From Bacteroidales bacterium (GTDB lineage Bacteria; Bacteroidota; Bacteroidia; Bacteroidales; Bacteroidaceae): DNA of 22,520 nucleotides. Both the position numbers and the translations under genes were made by a program. Each line of letters begins with the position of its first letter. The first letter of the stretch is position 1. Location of the stretch: assembly GCA_004554665.1 (NCBI GenBank), contig SFKY01000038.1, positions 1-22,520 on the forward strand. The letters are read 5' to 3'. The notes beneath the pieces were generated by a model. The model saw only the letters and a program-made list of their open reading frames with translations. It was not told the DNA's origin and did not search any database. Shown one piece after another: positions 22,499-22,520 of this stretch.

Positions 22499-22520
22499 CT
22501 GAAAATCCCAATCCTCAAGG

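Noticed and set aside
1..22520. CRISPR arrays, phage genes or restriction-modification systems
   Set aside because: No regularly spaced direct repeats with unique spacers and no genes with cas, phage structural or methylase/nuclease motifs of that kind were seen. PrmC is a protein methyltransferase, not a DNA methylase.

Overview
The window looks like a chromosome segment from a member of the Bacteroidales, most likely Prevotellaceae. The evidence is the promoter style (repeated TAnnTTTG elements, several with a TTTG or TTG about 20 bp upstream and no Shine-Dalgarno sequences), the mix of secreted glycoside hydrolases of families GH92, GH106, GH43, GH2 and GH3, and AT-rich intergenic repeats of the ATTGTGAATTGTCAATT type. 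Coding DNA is moderately GC-rich, so long antisense open frames are common and are not annotated.

Layout. Positions 1-84 hold the last 27 codons of a frame entering from outside, possibly a transposase tail. A secreted GH92 alpha-mannosidase follows (225-2486, minus). Next is a housekeeping block. prmC, recX and comF are transcribed leftwards as a likely operon (4794 down to 2728). ribD runs rightwards from a 30-bp divergent gap and is followed by an unrecognised small protein gene (5757-5909). A short RNase HI-like gene and argS run leftwards (8338 down to 5913), separated by a repeat-rich spacer.

From 8734 to 20044 there is a carbohydrate-degradation cluster. It contains GH106 (plus), a secreted glycerophosphodiester phosphodiesterase co-transcribed with a GH43 enzyme (minus), a very large GH2 enzyme with two discoidin-like domains (plus), and a GH3 beta-glycosidase (minus). 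All carry export signals. No SusC/SusD pair, sugar sensor or sigma/anti-sigma pair lies in the window, and each transcription unit has its own promoter, so this is a cluster of CAZymes rather than a complete polysaccharide utilisation locus. The enzyme set would suit removal of rhamnose, arabinose/xylose/galactose and beta-linked residues from a branched plant polysaccharide; that substrate is inference.

The right end holds a fluoride channel gene (fluC/crcB), a convergent S41 C-terminal processing protease gene, and a tRNA-Asn(GTT) gene with a textbook promoter.

No clearly new defence, mobile or biosynthetic system was found. The observations most worth checking are a REP-like palindromic family present in two distant spacers, a perfect 30-bp inverted repeat between GH106 and the phosphodiesterase gene, a RibD whose reductase domain seems to lack about 40 internal residues, the small gene after ribD, and near-leaderless promoters at prmC, fluC and the S41 protease gene.
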